DNA of 64,000 bases from Pseudomonadota bacterium (GTDB taxonomy: Bacteria; Desulfobacterota; Binatia; Binatales; Binataceae): positions 1 to 64,000 of the forward strand of contig JAJPHI010000011.1 of the NCBI GenBank assembly GCA_021325355.1. Reading direction: 5' to 3'. The position numbers and the translations under genes were made by a program. Positions 27,398-35,758 of the stretch are shown piece after piece (position 1 is the first letter of the stretch; each line of letters opens with the position of its first letter). Below the pieces are notes generated by a model. The model saw nothing but the letters and a program-made list of their open reading frames with translations. It was not told where the DNA came from and searched no databases.

Positions 27398-28342
27398 GTG
27401 GCTTATCACCGAGCGGGGAAACAGCCGGCGCTGTTCGCGCTTGCCGCGCTTATGCTCGTGGCCGCGCCGGGGTCTGCGCAGCCGCCGCAGTCGGTAAGCT
27501 CCTGCACCACGCTCAACAAGGCCGGCCTCTACGTTCTCGATGCCGGGTCTGCGCCGGTCTCGCCGTCAGTGCCGGGCGATTGCTTTGTCATCACCGCCTC
27601 GAAAGTGGTCTTCGATCTGAACAGCGCGATGCTGGTGGGACTGGGGACGGGGGCGGGGATACATGTGATGTCGTCGGCGACCGACGTTCTGATCGAAGGG
27701 CATAATTCGGTCATCAGCGGCTTCAACGAGGGAATCGAGATCGACGGTTCGAAGAATATTGCCGAGAACTTCACGGTCACGCGCAACTTCGACGCCGGTG
27801 TGCTGCTGAACCGGGTCAAGCAGACCAAGCTCAACAACTTCATGGCGAGCTACAACGGCACCGACGGCGTGCGCATTTCCAAGGGATCCTACAACAGCAT
27901 CGCGGGGGCGGCGAATCCGGGCGTCGATGGTTCGGTTACGCTCGAACAGAACGGACGCTACGGGCTATGGCTCTTCGCCACCAGCTACAACAGTATCGGC
28001 GGCTTCACCGCGGAAAATAATGCTGTCGCGGGGGTGTACCTGGGATGCTCGACGGCTTTCCCCAGCCCGTGCAGCAAAAATTCCACGAGCAATTACAATT
28101 CAATTTTCGACGGCGACGTGATCGCGGTAAACGGCGGTTCGGAGCCCTACGGGGTCGCGATTGACCTTGGTGACGGCAACAACCGCGTGACCAATATCTC
28201 GAGTCTCGGCGAGGACCTCGCGGCGGTCACCGACGATTTAATCGACCAGAACAGCGACTGCGGCACCAACGACTGGTTCGCCAACAGTATCAGTGGACAG
28301 ACGTCGCCCTCCTGGGATCACACCTCCGGCTGCATGGATTGA
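27398..28342 (+). CDS. exported right-handed beta-helix protein
   Basis: 314 residues from a GTG preceded by AAGGGGG about 10 bases upstream. The first 28 residues form a signal peptide (AYHRAGKQPALFALAALMLVAAPGSAQ). The body shows the repetitive Asn/Gly/Val pattern of parallel beta-helix (NosD/PbH1) proteins: DVLIEGHNSVISGFNEGIEID, NIAENFTVTRNFDAGVLL, NNFMASYNGTDGVRIS, then GRYGLWLFATSYNSIGGFTAENN, each about 22-25 residues. Cys pairs near both ends may be disulfides. Such folds bind or cleave polysaccharides, or serve as surface proteins; no catalytic lyase residues can be assigned. The open frame continues upstream to 27170 but lacks secretion features there. Confidence 0.75.
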   Translation: MAYHRAGKQPALFALAALMLVAAPGSAQPPQSVSSCTTLNKAGLYVLDAGSAPVSPSVPGDCFVITASKVVFDLNSAMLVGLGTGAGIHVMSSATDVLIEGHNSVISGFNEGIEIDGSKNIAENFTVTRNFDAGVLLNRVKQTKLNNFMASYNGTDGVRISKGSYNSIAGAANPGVDGSVTLEQNGRYGLWLFATSYNSIGGFTAENNAVAGVYLGCSTAFPSPCSKNSTSNYNSIFDGDVIAVNGGSEPYGVAIDLGDGNNRVTNISSLGEDLAAVTDDLIDQNSDCGTNDWFANSISGQTSPSWDHTSGCMD

Positions 28343-28444
28343 GGACGCCGCCGCAGTTTGCGGATTGGGGCAGGCGGCGCTAATAGAAAATCGTTGATCG
28401 TGACCGTGTTGCCTTGTGCGGCACGCATCCAGAGGAGGTCTGCC

Positions 28445-29557
28445 ATGGCCGAGGAACTGCTGATTTCCGCCGATTCCCATTTCGTCGAACCGCCTTCGAT
28501 GTGGGTCGAGCGGGTTGACAAGAAGTTTCGCGATCGCGCGCCGCGCACGGTCAAGGGCCTTAACGGGCGCGAGGGTGAATGGTTCGTCTGCGAAAATATC
28601 ACGCCGATGTCGGTGGCCGGATTCTTCGGCGCCGGGGTGCCCTCGCAGGAGCTGCCGGCCCATAACCGGAAGACCTTTGACGAGGCCCCGAAGAGCGTCT
28701 GGGATGCCAAATATCGCATCGCGGATCAGGACCGGGACGGCGTGCTGGCCGAGGTTATCTACACCTCGATGGGGATGCCGCTGTTTGGGCTTGACGACGC
28801 CGAGCTGCGCGCGGCCCTGTTCCGCGCCTTCAACGACTGGGCCTGCGATTATTGCAGCTATGATCTGAAGCGCCTCATTCCGCTGGGGCTCATCACGCTC
28901 GAAGACGTTCCGGGTGCGGTCGAGGAGCTGCAGCGGATCGCGAAAAAAGGGATGCGCGGCGCCATGATCTGGGCCGAGCCGCCGAGCGACAAGCCCTACA
29001 GCGATCCGGCGTACGAGCCGTTCTGGGCGGCGGCGCAGGATCTCAACATGCCGCTCTCCCTGCATATCCTGACGGCCCGCGGCGGTACCGGGGCGAACCA
29101 GGCGGCGGGGCGGAACTTCCTGCTCTCGCTCGCCAATCTCCATCATCAGATCGAACGGTCGATTTCGGTGCTGGTGTTCGGCGGGGTGCTCGAGAAGTTT
29201 CCCAAGCTGCGGATCGTCTCGGCCGAGAACGACGTCGGCTGGATGGCCTACTTCATGTATCGTCTCGATACGATTCAGAACCGGCTTGGCGCCCTGGGCG
29301 GTCTCAAGCTGCCGTTGCGGGCGAGCGAATATATCAAGCGCCAGGTGTTTGCGACGTTCATCTCCGATCCGGTGTTTTCGGATTCGCTCCATCGGTACGG
29401 CCCGGACAACATCATGTGGTCGTCCGATTATCCGCATACGGCGGCGACGTTTCCGCGTTCGCGCGAGATCGTGGCGAAGCGCTTCGGCGCGCTGCCGGAC
29501 GAGCAGCGGCGCAAGATTATCCGCGATACCGCGGCGCGGGTTTACGGGATCAACTGA
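28445..29557 (+). CDS. amidohydrolase-2 family metal-dependent hydrolase
   Basis: 370 residues, TIM barrel. The N-terminal ISADSHFVEPPSMW supplies the metal-binding DxH region; SLHILTARG near residue 210 and IMWSSDYPHTAATFPRS near 325 carry the later His and the catalytic Asp. The family (ACMSD-like) performs decarboxylation or hydrolysis of aromatic or carboxylate substrates. The ATG at 28445 is fixed by AGAGGAGG upstream. A paralogous enzyme lies at 49.4 kb. A GC-rich hairpin follows the stop. Confidence 0.85.
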   Translation: MAEELLISADSHFVEPPSMWVERVDKKFRDRAPRTVKGLNGREGEWFVCENITPMSVAGFFGAGVPSQELPAHNRKTFDEAPKSVWDAKYRIADQDRDGVLAEVIYTSMGMPLFGLDDAELRAALFRAFNDWACDYCSYDLKRLIPLGLITLEDVPGAVEELQRIAKKGMRGAMIWAEPPSDKPYSDPAYEPFWAAAQDLNMPLSLHILTARGGTGANQAAGRNFLLSLANLHHQIERSISVLVFGGVLEKFPKLRIVSAENDVGWMAYFMYRLDTIQNRLGALGGLKLPLRASEYIKRQVFATFISDPVFSDSLHRYGPDNIMWSSDYPHTAATFPRSREIVAKRFGALPDEQRRKIIRDTAARVYGIN

Positions 29558-29570
29558 GCAGGAGGCGGCG

Positions 29571-29594
29571 GGCCCCCCGCCTTAGCGGGGGACC
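29571..29594 (+). terminator. GC-rich hairpin after the amidohydrolase gene
   Basis: CCCCCGC and GCGGGGG pair around a four-base CTTA loop, with flanking GG/CC extending the stem. No T-run follows, so it is a weak candidate for intrinsic termination. Confidence 0.4.
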
Positions 29595-29794
29595 GCCGGC
29601 GCCCTTCGCGTCGCGTTGACGGTGCCGAGCAAGGCTAAATCACCCTGCGGCGCGTCGATGAGCGGCGTTTTCAACTGCCCGTCGAGGTGAGATCCCGGGG
29701 CGCCTCCTCCGCCGTCGCAGCCGCGTACTATCAGGTCGGTTGCGAGAGCGGCGGGTAGTCGCTATGTTCGTGGACTCGCCGCTCTTTTACGGGT
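29595..29794. other. intergenic region upstream of tRNA-Phe
   Basis: About 200 bases without a supported gene. It should include the tRNA promoter, but no clear consensus was recognised. Confidence 0.3.
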
Positions 29795-29870
29795 GGGCAG
29801 GTAGCTCAGTCGGTAGAGCAGAAGACTGAAAATCTTCGTGTCGGCAGTTCGATTCTGCCCCTGCCCACCA
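29795..29870 (+). tRNA. tRNA-Phe (GAA)
   Basis: A 76-base cloverleaf can be drawn by hand. The acceptor stem GGGCAGG pairs perfectly with CCTGCCC, the D stem is GCTC/GAGC, the anticodon stem GAAGA/TCTTC has loop CTGAAAA (anticodon GAA), and the T stem GGCAG/CTGCC has loop TTCGATT. Discriminator A and an encoded CCA end complete it. It reads UUC/UUU codons. Confidence 0.97.
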
Positions 29871-30085
29871 GAGACCTTGAGCATGGAAATCTATCGCTTC
29901 CGGCGCTCGGCGAGACATCTCGTCGCCGTTCTGAGCATGATGCCGCCGTTACGGATCTGAACATCGGGCGCCGAACGCAATCACGCCTCGGTTTTGTCGC
30001 CAGTCGCGTCTCCCTTCGGTCGTCGCAAAGTTACTTCCTTCCTGTCCTTCGCCGCGCCGCCCGCAGGGCGGAAGCTGGAGCCGGC
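29871..30085. other. intergenic region after tRNA-Phe
   Basis: 215 bases between the tRNA and the convergent ABC permease stop. No gene, integrase or repeated tRNA end (attachment-site-like duplication) was seen. Confidence 0.4.
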
Positions 30086-31825
30086 TTAGCGGTAGGCGCG
30101 GGAGGCGGCGGCGAGGCCGACGATAACGAAGCCGAAACCGAGGGCGGTCGCCGCGAGCGAGGGCCATATGGCGCTGGATGGGGGCAGGCCACGAATCATC
30201 AGATTGTTGAAGGCGATCATCGTCCAGGTGGTGGGGAGAAAATCGGCCACGGTGCGCATCCAGGTCGGCTCGAAATCGAGCGGCCACCAGCATCCGCCGA
30301 TTGCCGACATCGCCATCGCGCTGACCGTCCCGATGGGCATCACCGAGTCGTGGGTGCGGGCGACGCAGGCGACGACGAGGCTGAAGGCGGCCGCGGCGAA
30401 GGCAATCGCGGCGGCCGGCACGAGGAGCATCGCTGGGGTCTGACCCAGGGAAACGTCGAACAGCCAGCGGCCGAAGACGAGCAGCGCGATCATCTGCAGG
30501 TAACCGACGAGAAAACGCGCCGTGAGCTTGCCGATTACGGTGCCGCTGAGCGGAGCACCGCTTACGCGGAGGCGGCTGAGTGTGCCCCAGTCGCGCTCGT
30601 CGATAAGACCCATCGCGAGGCCCATCAGCATCGCGATTAGGAGAAACGTGATGCCGAAGCCGGGCACGTACTGATCGAAGGCGTTGACGTTGAGACTGGC
30701 ACCGGCGGCCGGCGCCTCCTCCCATCCGAGGACACCGGGGACCACCGGGACCGGCAGGGTTGCGATCGCCGCAAGATCGTTGCGAAGCCGATCGAGCGGG
30801 AGTTGCGGCAGAGGCGGGGCCGGAGGGAGTGCCACGGTTATCGATTGATCGCGGAACGGAGCGACCGGAGACGCTTCCGACAGGGGCCGCTCGGCCTCGG
30901 ACAGATCGAGCGGCTGGGTGAGCGCCGCCACCGTTGCGGCCGACGGTGCAGGCGGAAAGGCCGGCGGGGCAGGAATCGCGCTCGCATGTGGACCGGCGGC
31001 TTCCTTGAGCTGCGTAAGCCATCGCGCGAACGCGGCCTCGCTGCGCTGCAAGGCGAGCAGGTAGCTCGCGATCGCCTGAGCGGCCTGGCTGCGCACTGCC
31101 AGCTCGTGGGTCAAAGTGGCCTCGGTGCGAGCCGCGGCCTGCCTGATGGCAAGTTCGGTCTGTTGGCGCGCCTGTGCGATGGCGGCCTGCATCCGGCGTT
31201 CGAGCTGGGCCTTAACCAGGGCCTCGGCGCGATTGCGCGCGCCTGCGGCCTGCTCCTGATAAGCGGCGAGCGTCTTCTGTACCTCCGCGACCGTTGCGGC
31301 GACGCGGCGCGAGCGGGCGCGCAGGTCGGCGGCAGCCTGAGCGTCGCGATCGGCGGCCTCGGCACGGGCGGCAATCGTAACCGCACGGCAGAGCGCATCG
31401 ATTTGGAACTCCAGCGGCGATAACTCCACCCGTTTGATCGGGTCGATATAGAGGCGCAGGCGCGCGTCGCCGCCGCGCGCGATCGCCGCCGAGGTGCCCC
31501 TGGGGATGATGAGGGCGAGCGGAGCGCGCACCGTGCCGTTGACAATCGCGCGCGCGGCCTCAACGGTGGGCACCTGCACCGGCTTGAGGCCGGGCGCGCG
31601 TGCCAGCGCCCGCGCGAGGGCGTCGGCGACCGGACCGCCGTCATCGTTGACAATCGGCAGCGTGTAGAGGGTGTCGCGAGGCTGGGCGCCGAAGAGATTG
31701 CTCAGGGAAAAACCGGCGACGGCGATAATCACGAGGGGGGCCAGGACGAGCATGAAGAGGCCGATCGCGTCGCGCGCGAGCAGGCGGAATTCATTGACCA
31801 CGGTGAGAGCGATCGTGCGCAGCAT
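30086..31825 (-). CDS. ABC-2 type transporter permease with long periplasmic coiled coil
   Basis: 579 residues. A single N-terminal helix (FMLVLAPLVIIAVAGFSL) is followed by a large soluble loop of about 330 residues. Its second half is Ala/Arg/Gln-rich and coiled-coil-like (RNRAEALVKAQLERRMQAA). Five C-terminal helices begin at FGITFLLIAMLMGLAMGLIDE, with the ABC-2 signature region RDWGTLSRLRVSGAPLSG. The topology matches YhgE/DrrB-type exporters of drugs, lipids or polymers. It is 16 bases downstream of its ATPase gene, and the two form an operon. No HlyD-type adaptor is next to it. Confidence 0.85.
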   Translation of the reverse strand: MLRTIALTVVNEFRLLARDAIGLFMLVLAPLVIIAVAGFSLSNLFGAQPRDTLYTLPIVNDDGGPVADALARALARAPGLKPVQVPTVEAARAIVNGTVRAPLALIIPRGTSAAIARGGDARLRLYIDPIKRVELSPLEFQIDALCRAVTIAARAEAADRDAQAAADLRARSRRVAATVAEVQKTLAAYQEQAAGARNRAEALVKAQLERRMQAAIAQARQQTELAIRQAAARTEATLTHELAVRSQAAQAIASYLLALQRSEAAFARWLTQLKEAAGPHASAIPAPPAFPPAPSAATVAALTQPLDLSEAERPLSEASPVAPFRDQSITVALPPAPPLPQLPLDRLRNDLAAIATLPVPVVPGVLGWEEAPAAGASLNVNAFDQYVPGFGITFLLIAMLMGLAMGLIDERDWGTLSRLRVSGAPLSGTVIGKLTARFLVGYLQMIALLVFGRWLFDVSLGQTPAMLLVPAAAIAFAAAAFSLVVACVARTHDSVMPIGTVSAMAMSAIGGCWWPLDFEPTWMRTVADFLPTTWTMIAFNNLMIRGLPPSSAIWPSLAATALGFGFVIVGLAAASRAYR

Positions 31826-31841
31826 CGGCGGATGATCGCGC

Positions 31842-32828
31842 TCAGGCCGGATCGCGCAACTCGTGGCCGGTCAACGCGATAAAGGCGTCCGACAGATTCG
31901 GATTGTGCACGCTGAATTCGACCACTTGCGCGCCGGCGGCGCGGGCGCGGGCCAGAACCGTATCGACCAGCGCGACGCTTTCGATCTGCACCTGGAGCCT
32001 GCCGTTGGTGTAGGCGCGGGCGAGCGGGGCCACGCCGCTAAGGCCGGCAAAACAGTTGGTCGCGGGCGCATTGCGACAATTGATTTCCATCACCGGGCGC
32101 GCGCCGCCCATCGCGATCAATTCGGCGATCGAGCCGGCGGCGACCACGCGTCCGCGATCGATGAGATAGGCGCGGGTGCAAATCCGTTCAACCTCTTCCA
32201 TGTAATGGGTGCTGTAGATGACGCCGGCGCCGTTTGCCGCGGCCCGGCTGATGGTGCCGAGAATCTGCTCGCGCGATTGCGGATCGACGCCGACGGTGGG
32301 CTCGTCGAGAAGCAGAAGCTGCGGCCGATGGACCATCCCGCAGGCAAGATTCAAACGTCGCTGCATGCCGCCGGATAACACCGCAACGGTGTCGCGATAG
32401 CGCTCGGCGAGGCCCACGTCGTCGAGCGCGCGCCGCGTCGCCTCGCGCGCTTCGCGGCGTGACATGCCGTGGAGACGGGCAAACAGCGCGAGATTCTGCG
32501 CGGCGCTGAGCGAGCGGTAAAGCGCGATCGCCTGCGGCACGTAACCGATGGCCCGTAGCTGATCGCTCGCGCCGCGCAGACGCCGGCCGCCAAGCCGCAC
32601 CTCGCCGGCGTCCGGCGCAAGGAGCGTCGCCAGGATCGAGAGCGTGGTGGTTTTGCCCGCGCCATTGGGCCCGAGCAGTCCCACGATCTCACCGGCGGCG
32701 AGCCGCAGACTGACGCAATCCAGCACCTGCCGAGCGCCGAAGGATTTGCTCAACGTGGCGGCCTCAAGCAGGACGGGAGGGTTTGACGTCACGGCCTCAT
32801 TCTCGCCCATCGCGGTCGCGAAGGCCAT
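31842..32828 (-). CDS. ABC transporter ATP-binding protein (DrrA type)
   Basis: 328 residues from the ATG at 32828; ATG 32810 is an alternative start. Walker A GLLGPNGAGKTTTLS, signature LSGGMQRRLNLACG, Walker B LLLLDEPTVGVD and switch region IYSTHYMEEVERIC are intact. The C-terminal 90 residues after the ATPase domain (VMEINCRNAP through VEFSVHNPNLSDAFIALTGHEL) match the extension of exporter ATPases of the DrrA/NodI group. It energises the adjacent ABC-2 permease. Confidence 0.88.
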   Translation of the reverse strand: MAFATAMGENEAVTSNPPVLLEAATLSKSFGARQVLDCVSLRLAAGEIVGLLGPNGAGKTTTLSILATLLAPDAGEVRLGGRRLRGASDQLRAIGYVPQAIALYRSLSAAQNLALFARLHGMSRREAREATRRALDDVGLAERYRDTVAVLSGGMQRRLNLACGMVHRPQLLLLDEPTVGVDPQSREQILGTISRAAANGAGVIYSTHYMEEVERICTRAYLIDRGRVVAAGSIAELIAMGGARPVMEINCRNAPATNCFAGLSGVAPLARAYTNGRLQVQIESVALVDTVLARARAAGAQVVEFSVHNPNLSDAFIALTGHELRDPA

Positions 32829-33063
32829 TGGCTGTTCCGGGAGCGCCGGATTAGCGCCGCTGACGCAACGGCCGTCCGTCTCACCCAAGCGGTCGCGAGC
32901 GCCGGCGAAGCCTGATATATCTCGATAGGTCCGTCGGGGCATGCGCGCGTTGTTCCGGCTGATTTTGATGCCGGCGGTCGTCGAGCCATCGTCAGAAAAC
33001 CCGAAGCAGTAACCGCCGAAACACGACCGGCAAACGCAGGCTCAGAACTCAACAGGATAATCT
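32829..33063. other. divergent intergenic region
   Basis: 235 bases between the ABC exporter operon and the polyketide synthase gene, expected to hold two promoters. No strong promoter motif is evident. The PKS gene has CAGGATAATCT before its ATG. Confidence 0.3.
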
Positions 33064-34113
33064 ATGAAAATTGTTGGCGTGGGCAGCGCCTTTCCCGAAT
33101 ACTTGTATCCGCAGGCGGCGATCACCGACGCGATCAAACAGCATTGGGGGCGGCGTTTGACCAACCCCGACCTGCTCGAGCGTTTGCATCTGCGCGCCGG
33201 TGTGACGCAGCGCTATCTGACGTTTCCCATTGCGGATTACGCGCGGCCCGCGAGCTTCGGTGAGACCAACCGCGCGTGGCTCGAGGCGGGCAGTATGCTG
33301 GGCGAGCGTGCGCTCGACGACGCGCTGGCGCGGGCCGGGCTGGTGCGCCGTGATATCGACGCGCTGTATGTGGTCTCGGTTACCGGCATTGCGAGCCCTT
33401 CGCTCGATGCGCGGCTGATCAACCGGATGGGGCTGCGGAGCGATATCAAGCGCACGACGATCTTCGGCGTCGGCTGCGTCGGTGGGGCCCTCGGCCTCAC
33501 GCGCGCGGCAGATTACGCTCGCGCCTACCCCGACCAGGTCGCGGCCCTGGTGTCAGTCGAGCTCTGTTCGCTGACGATCCAGCGCGACGATCTTTCGACC
33601 GTCAACATGATTGCGCTGGGGTTATTTTCCGACGGCGCAGCGGCAGCGCTGGTCGGCGGCGCACAGCGCGGCGAGCCGGGGCCGACGATCCTCGCCACCC
33701 GATCGGTGTTTTTTCCCGCGACCGAGCAGATCATGGGATGGAATATTTCGGAGGCGGGTTTCGGCATCGTGCTGTCGGCCGAGCTGCCGGCGCTAATCGC
33801 GCGCGAGCTGCCGCACTGCCTCGACGGCTTCCTCGCCGACAACGGCCTCGAGCGGTCGCAGGTCGCGAGCTGGATTGTGCATCCCGGGGGGCCGAAAATC
33901 CTGCGCGCGATCGAAACCGCGCTCGCGCTCAAACCATGCGACCTCGCGCTGTCGTGGGAGATGCTGGCGGAGTATGGCAACTTTTCTTCCGGCTCGGTGC
34001 TGAAGGTCCTCGAAGCAACGCTGAGCCGACCGCATCCGCCGGCCGGCGCCTACGGACTTATCCTTGCGGTCGGGCCGGGCTTCTCCGGCGAGATGCTGCT
34101 GCTGCGCTGGTAG
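33064..34113 (+). CDS. type III polyketide synthase (chalcone/stilbene synthase family)
   Basis: 349 residues in the two-domain thiolase fold. The catalytic triad is visible: Cys138 in FGVGCVGGALGL, His273 in WIVHPGGPKILRAI and Asn306 in EYGNFSSGSVL. The spacing and the HPGGPKIL motif match CHS-like type III synthases rather than FabH. Such enzymes condense malonyl-CoA onto acyl-CoA starters to give pyrones, alkylresorcinols or naphthalene-type products. No tailoring gene is adjacent. The next gene (80 bases on) starts the redox module, which may be chance. Confidence 0.88.
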   Translation: MKIVGVGSAFPEYLYPQAAITDAIKQHWGRRLTNPDLLERLHLRAGVTQRYLTFPIADYARPASFGETNRAWLEAGSMLGERALDDALARAGLVRRDIDALYVVSVTGIASPSLDARLINRMGLRSDIKRTTIFGVGCVGGALGLTRAADYARAYPDQVAALVSVELCSLTIQRDDLSTVNMIALGLFSDGAAAALVGGAQRGEPGPTILATRSVFFPATEQIMGWNISEAGFGIVLSAELPALIARELPHCLDGFLADNGLERSQVASWIVHPGGPKILRAIETALALKPCDLALSWEMLAEYGNFSSGSVLKVLEATLSRPHPPAGAYGLILAVGPGFSGEMLLLRW

Positions 34114-34192
34114 GGCTCAATAACGTCGGCCGGCCCGGCGATCCCTTTTAGCGGTTGCCACTGCCGCCCGATTGCGCCAAAGTCCGCTTCGG

Positions 34193-35746
34193 ATGACTGC
34201 ACAATCAGCGGCGACCGCGCCCGATGAACTGTGGCGACTGCTGCAGCAATGCGACGCGCTGCGTACGTTCAGCGAGCGTGAACGCGAGGCGCTCCTGACC
34301 GCGATTCCGCACGAACCCGGTATGGGTGTTCGCCGGTTCGCGGCGCGTGAGCTCATCTGCCGCAAGGGCGAATACGAGCTGAGCTTATGCATCGTGCTCG
34401 AGGGCTGTGCGGCCGTGGTTAACGACGTTGACCCGGCTCTGCCGCCGACGGCGATCTTCATGCCGGGCAGTATCTTCGGTGAACTCGGTGCGATGCGGGG
34501 ACGGCCGCGTTCGTCGGATGTGGCAGCGCTCGCGCCGACCCTGGTCTTTTTCGTTCCGCGTCACGCCCTCAAGTACCTCGAAGTCAACGAATACGCGCGC
34601 AACCTCCTCGCCGAGCGTTATCGCGAGCATGCGGTGCGCGCGATGATGCATCAGGTGGATCTCTTCGCCGCGTTGCCGCGCGAATTCATCGACCGCCTGA
34701 TCCCCCACTGTCGTATCGAGCGCCACGATTTGCGCGGCGTGCCGGTCGTCCAGCAGGGCGCCGAAGGCACGGGTTTTTATATCGTTCTCGACGGTTTCGT
34801 GCAGGTCGTGCGCCAGCGCGACGACCAGCAGAATCGCGTGCTCGCCTACCTCCGCGAGGGTGAATGCTTCGGCGAGATGTCGCTGCTTGGTTCGGGCTTT
34901 GCCTGGGCCAGCGTGCTGACAGCGGGCAAATGCGAACTGATCAAAATCGACAAGGACGGGTTTCGCGAACTCTGTCGCGACTTTCCGGCGGTCGAGCAGC
35001 GCCTGCGGGAAGTGATCGCGCGCCGTCAGGAGCAGGAGAATCGCGTTACCGCGGAACTGTCCGAGCTGCTCGAAAAAAGCGGCCAGCTCGGCATCATTCA
35101 AGCCGAGGCGCTGCTGGTGATGGATCTCGATCGCTGCACCGGTTGCGACAATTGCGTCAGCGCCTGCGAATCGCTGCATGGCCGCAGCCGTCTCATCCGC
35201 AACGGCGTGCAGATCGGCCAGTACCTCGTGCCGGCCGCCTGTCGTCACTGCGACGATCCGAAATGTATGAACGCGTGTCCCACGGGTGCCGTGCGGCGGC
35301 GTGCCGAGGGGGAGATTTACTTCGATTACGAGGCCTGTATCGGATGCGGCAACTGCGCGATCGCATGTCCCTTCGATACGATCATGATGATCGACACGCC
35401 GGTGTTCGACGCGGCGCAGGCGCGCAAGAGCGCAATCATGGGGCGCGAGTTCTTTCGCCCGCCGGCGCCGGAGTCGCGCGAAGAGCCGGTGGGCCTGCTG
35501 GGACAGCTTCTCGGGCGCGGCCGCCGCAAACCGCTCACACGACCGCAGCCGGCTCCCGCAGAAGCAACGCACGTCCCATCGAGTTACCCGATCAAATGTG
35601 ACCTGTGCGACGGTCTGCCCTTCATGGGATGCGTGCATAGCTGTCCGACCGGCGCCGCGATGCGGATCGAAGCGGCCGAACTGTTCGCGAATCTTCATGT
35701 GGTGACGAGCCGTGCTCACGTCCGCAGGGTCGAGGAGGCCGGATAG
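34193..35746 (+). CDS. double cyclic-nucleotide-binding-domain ferredoxin (four-cluster type)
   Basis: 517 residues from the ATG at 34193; the frame extends to a TTG at 34172. Two cNMP-binding (Crp-like) domains cover about 20-145 (FMPGSIFGELGAMRGRPRSSDV) and 155-290 (GFYIVLDGFVQVV, YLREGECFGEMSLL). No helix-turn-helix follows. Instead there is a ferredoxin domain with four Cys groups: CTGCDNCVSAC, CRHCDDPKCMNACP, CIGCGNCAIACP and CDLCDGLPFMGCVHSCP, the DmsB/HycB-type pattern for four [4Fe-4S] clusters. It looks like a cytoplasmic electron carrier whose activity is set by a ligand on the cNMP domains. It is followed 12 bases later by a cytochrome b and then a multihaem flavoprotein, in one operon. 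Confidence 0.85.
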   Translation: MTAQSAATAPDELWRLLQQCDALRTFSEREREALLTAIPHEPGMGVRRFAARELICRKGEYELSLCIVLEGCAAVVNDVDPALPPTAIFMPGSIFGELGAMRGRPRSSDVAALAPTLVFFVPRHALKYLEVNEYARNLLAERYREHAVRAMMHQVDLFAALPREFIDRLIPHCRIERHDLRGVPVVQQGAEGTGFYIVLDGFVQVVRQRDDQQNRVLAYLREGECFGEMSLLGSGFAWASVLTAGKCELIKIDKDGFRELCRDFPAVEQRLREVIARRQEQENRVTAELSELLEKSGQLGIIQAEALLVMDLDRCTGCDNCVSACESLHGRSRLIRNGVQIGQYLVPAACRHCDDPKCMNACPTGAVRRRAEGEIYFDYEACIGCGNCAIACPFDTIMMIDTPVFDAAQARKSAIMGREFFRPPAPESREEPVGLLGQLLGRGRRKPLTRPQPAPAEATHVPSSYPIKCDLCDGLPFMGCVHSCPTGAAMRIEAAELFANLHVVTSRAHVRRVEEAG

Positions 35747-35758
35747 CGGCGCTCCCGG

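Noticed and set aside
29795-30085. Integration site at the tRNA-Phe 3' end
   Set aside because: No integrase and no repeated tRNA tail downstream.
29949-31022. 357-residue minus-strand frame overlapping the ABC-2 permease
   Set aside because: It is Arg/Pro-rich and out of frame with the permease, which has membrane helices and family motifs.
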